This document shows, one piece after another, positions 61,933 through 64,000 of a stretch of DNA of 64,000 bases. Source of the stretch: Corella eumyota (taxonomy: Eukaryota; Chordata; Ascidiacea; Phlebobranchia; Corellidae). The notes beneath the pieces are model-generated. The model ran no database searches. It saw nothing but the letters and a program-made list of their open reading frames with translations, and had not been told where the DNA came from. Positions within the stretch are counted from its first letter, which is position 1. Each line of letters starts with the position of its first letter. Location of the stretch: assembly GCA_963082875.1 (NCBI GenBank), contig OY720099.1:19015066-19079065 (forward strand), written 5' to 3'. The position numbers and the translations under genes were made by a program.

Positions 61933-62724
61933 CTATTTAAATAAAGAGGAATCATAGGGTAAAAAACCTTTACATGACGCATTACCACATAAGCATTTAA
62001 CCGCCGATAAATTTTGGGTGCAAGTATTTTTACTTCCAACTCCGTAATGAAAAGTAACTTCCTCGCCAGCTTTTATATCTTTGTTCACAAAAAGTGCAAG
62101 TCGAGGGCAATTATTATCCACCCTTACAGGAATCATAGTTAAATTAGGGTCACAACTGTGATTTATAAACCTTCCGACATTGCCTTTTATTCGAGGATCT
62201 ACAATTGTTTCAACTACATTTTTACTGTTGTGTTCTCGTATCGCTATTACGTAATTCATAGCGGGTCTGACGTCATTTACTCGGCGCAAGGCTTCTTTTC
62301 GTCCTATGACCTCACCAGCGTACTCACATACGAATTCACCACAACACAAAGATTGGATCGACTTAACACCAAAACCGCGCCCGTCTTCACATTGGAATAC
62401 AAGTAGCGGTACCCTGACCAAGTTTTGAACTTCTTTATTTAAACATGACTCACTGCATTTGCACATGGAGTTGCATTCATACACAGGTGGCAGTCTGTTG
62501 TTACATTCCCACGTAGAATCAGATTTGTTATCACTAACATGGCGTATAACCTTGACTATTGAATTTCCATGTTTAACGTACTTGTAAAAGCCGCTTTTAA
62601 ATCTTGACAAACATGAACAAGAGTCTTGTAATTTGCATGATGATAAATTGCAGTCACAACCTTGGATGAGAACTGATAAAGGATTCGAAGAACAACCTTC
62701 TCCGCTTACGTTTGTCACCGTGTA
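61933..62724 (-). CDS. SETMAR: SETMAR-type histone lysine methyltransferase (main exon; 5' exon not located)
   Basis: SET-domain methyltransferase corresponding to the SET half of human SETMAR, without the mariner transposase, which is a primate addition. Order: pre-SET cysteines (GCDCNLSSCKLQDSCSC, then ECNSMCKCSESCLN), SET (GRGFGVKSIQSLCCGEFVCE, NYVIAIREH, GNVGRFINHSCDPNL, EEVTFHYG) and post-SET (KCLCGNASCKGFLPYD). The cofactor motif NHSC and the catalytic Tyr of FHYG are kept. This exon is open up to a splice acceptor (TTTATTTTTAG) at 62725 and has no in-frame ATG before the pre-SET region. The residues there (YTVTNVSGEG) align with human YTPDHVVGPG, so a short first exon must lie upstream; I could not identify it. 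Confidence 0.88.
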   Translation of the reverse strand, partial: YTVTNVSGEGCSSNPLSVLIQGCDCNLSSCKLQDSCSCLSRFKSGFYKYVKHGNSIVKVIRHVSDNKSDSTWECNNRLPPVYECNSMCKCSESCLNKEVQNLVRVPLLVFQCEDGRGFGVKSIQSLCCGEFVCEYAGEVIGRKEALRRVNDVRPAMNYVIAIREHNSKNVVETIVDPRIKGNVGRFINHSCDPNLTMIPVRVDNNCPRLALFVNKDIKAGEEVTFHYGVGSKNTCTQNLSAVKCLCGNASCKGFLPYDSSLFK

Positions 62725-62725
62725 C

Positions 62726-63361
62726 TAAAAATAAATACAATTAATTTCAAATTTTCAGACACTACAGAATGCCTGTTCAACGATCTTAAAGGTAAAGGCT
62801 ATTACAGACGCAGTAGCATAGTGTACTACAGACGGCGAAGTAAAATGTCTACTATTAATTACACTTGCATGAACAACCGATTTTATTAATAACCTTGCAA
62901 AAATGTAATTGATATTAATAAAATGTATCACTTAATAAACAAGAAAAAAATCAATATATATATCAACAGTTTATCGTCAATTTTTGTTAACGAAACATTG
63001 TAATTAAATTATCGTAGTTTTTGTATACAGATAACTGTCACAAATATGAAATATTTGCCTTTAAAAAAGATAAGCATAAACGTTGTTTAAGAACAAATCT
63101 AAAAAAACATGGTCTAATTGCGCAATTTTCATTTAAACAACACTCAAAACATGGCTTTATTATTTGTACATTATTTGGCAGTTTCGTTAGATATAATTTG
63201 TACAATTTTTCTTGAATAAAAACCAAGCAAAATTTGGCTGAAAAGAAGTATCAAATAGGAATGATTATTGGTAAGTCGAAGCATTTTCTCTAGTTTTAAA
63301 ATGCATAAAAATAGTTAATAATAACACTTTACGATTAAAACTATCTTCCAAATAATCAAAA
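62726..63361. other. Upstream region of the SET gene
   Basis: Should contain the missing first exon and promoter of the SET gene. A tiny candidate (ATGCAA followed by GTGTAATT near 62850-62860, minus strand) is not convincing. Other open frames here lack family resemblance. Confidence 0.4.
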
Positions 63362-63607
63362 TCATAAAAAGTCTTTTTCTCCTCCACCTTCCATGTCTCC
63401 TCCATTTCCATAATCATCCGCATTATAATCTGCATCATTGTTGTAATAATCATCCCGTCCTGCGTCATAATCAGCCATCCCAACCGGATACAGGTTCCCG
63501 AGAAGATCATCATCGTCATCCCGGTTGTAGCGTCCTTCATCTCCGTCATCTGTGTCGTAGTGATCCTCCTCCTCGTCAAAGAGCAATCTCCGCTCATCTT
63601 CATCCAT
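63362..63607 (-). CDS. Small acidic protein, unrecognised
   Basis: 81 codons from MDEDERRLLFDEEEDHYD to GGGEKDFL, dominated by Asp, Glu, Tyr, Asn and Gly. A splice acceptor (TTTTATTTTCCAG) lies two bases before the ATG, which favours a real transcript, either with an upstream non-coding exon or a trans-spliced leader. The high GC and regular codon use stand out from the AT-rich flanks. I do not recognise the family. It may be one exon of a larger gene continuing to either side; a possible GT donor lies in the codons for MEGGGE. Confidence 0.45.
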   Translation of the reverse strand: MDEDERRLLFDEEEDHYDTDDGDEGRYNRDDDDDLLGNLYPVGMADYDAGRDDYYNNDADYNADDYGNGGDMEGGGEKDFL

Positions 63608-63774
63608 ACTGGAAAATAAAAATTTAATTTAAAAATTGATTCGAAATAAAAAGGCTAATTTTAAAGCGGTGGCGATTTTTTTGTAATTTTTTCTTATAAG
63701 ACCGTAAGGTGATGGAATTATGAAAAGGTGTGATGTTGTGAGGTGTTTAAGATATCCGTAAACGCTGGGTTCAA

Positions 63775-63850
63775 GAGCGAATAGTGTAGCATTGGTGCGA
63801 CTCGAACCTGAAACCTTTTAGTGTGCTAGAGCTATCATGCCGAGTTAAAG
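63775..63850 (-). repeat. tRNA-like SINE fragment
   Basis: On the minus strand: A-box-like GGCATGATAGCTCTAGCA, then a B box AGGTTCGAGTCGCACC. It resembles the body near 16.3 kb. No complete tRNA fold is evident. The rest of 63608-64000 shows only a possible plus-strand splice acceptor near 63957 (see findings). Confidence 0.35.
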
Positions 63851-64000
63851 TACTGGATTTTTAATTTTAAATCCCATTCCAAATAAATATTAAATTAGAC
63901 AATTATTTGATTTCGTTTGTCCAGGAAGATTAAAAATAAATAATCCCTTTTATTCGCAGGTCGAATTTAAATCTACTTCGCAGAAAAACGCACAAAATGA

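Noticed and set aside
62716-62718. Start of the SET gene at 62718
   Set aside because: The codon is GTG, the frame stays open to a splice acceptor at 62725, and the upstream residues align with SETMAR, so the true start is in an earlier exon.

Overview
The window looks like nuclear DNA of a tunicate, most likely an ascidian of the Ciona type. It is AT-rich, genes are closely packed, most introns are short, and it encodes a chordate-type gene set (Prickle, DYNC2I1, NXF1, CARD-bearing RIG-I-like helicases, TMEM42, SAP30BP, KLHL18, a SETMAR-type SET protein). The species assignment is inference; the gene identities come from reading the translated proteins. I saw no viral, retroviral or Polinton-like element.

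Layout, left to right. (1) 1-19,342, minus strand: one large gene for the planar cell polarity protein Prickle. It starts at 19,342 and runs off the left edge. Eleven coding exons join in frame, across introns of 10.6 kb and 3.9 kb. (2) 19,343-19,931: a roughly 0.6 kb head-to-head promoter region shared with (3) DYNC2I1 (WDR60), plus strand, 27 exons, 920 codons, complete. (4) NXF1, minus strand, tail-to-tail with DYNC2I1, with an uninterrupted coding region. (5) 31,157-56,382: a tandem array of four RIG-I-like receptor genes, all on the minus strand, here called A, B, C and D. A, B and D have the full CARD-CARD-helicase-CTD plan in about 21 exons. C keeps both CARD-like regions and the zinc-binding C-terminal domain but lacks the whole helicase, through an in-frame fusion inside one exon. 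(6) 57,040-63,607, minus strand: TMEM42, SAP30BP, KLHL18, a SETMAR-like SET methyltransferase (its first exon not located) and a small acidic ORF. The first three have no intron in the coding sequence.

The receptor array is also dense in small mobile elements: five copies of a tRNA-derived SINE (one just outside the array), two intact copies and older remnants of a fold-back MITE whose arms are minisatellites, and one copy of a second MITE family. Both MITE families make 8-bp target duplications. Because the spacers are themselves duplicated, uninterrupted paralogous spacers show several empty target sites, which gives a relative timeline of duplication and insertion.

The gene set combines cell polarity and cilium functions (Prickle and dynein-2, sharing a promoter region), mRNA export, innate RNA sensing and chromatin or ubiquitin regulators. 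Only the four receptors are clearly related to one another. The strongest candidate for something undescribed is gene C, an intact CARD-CARD-CTD protein without a helicase.
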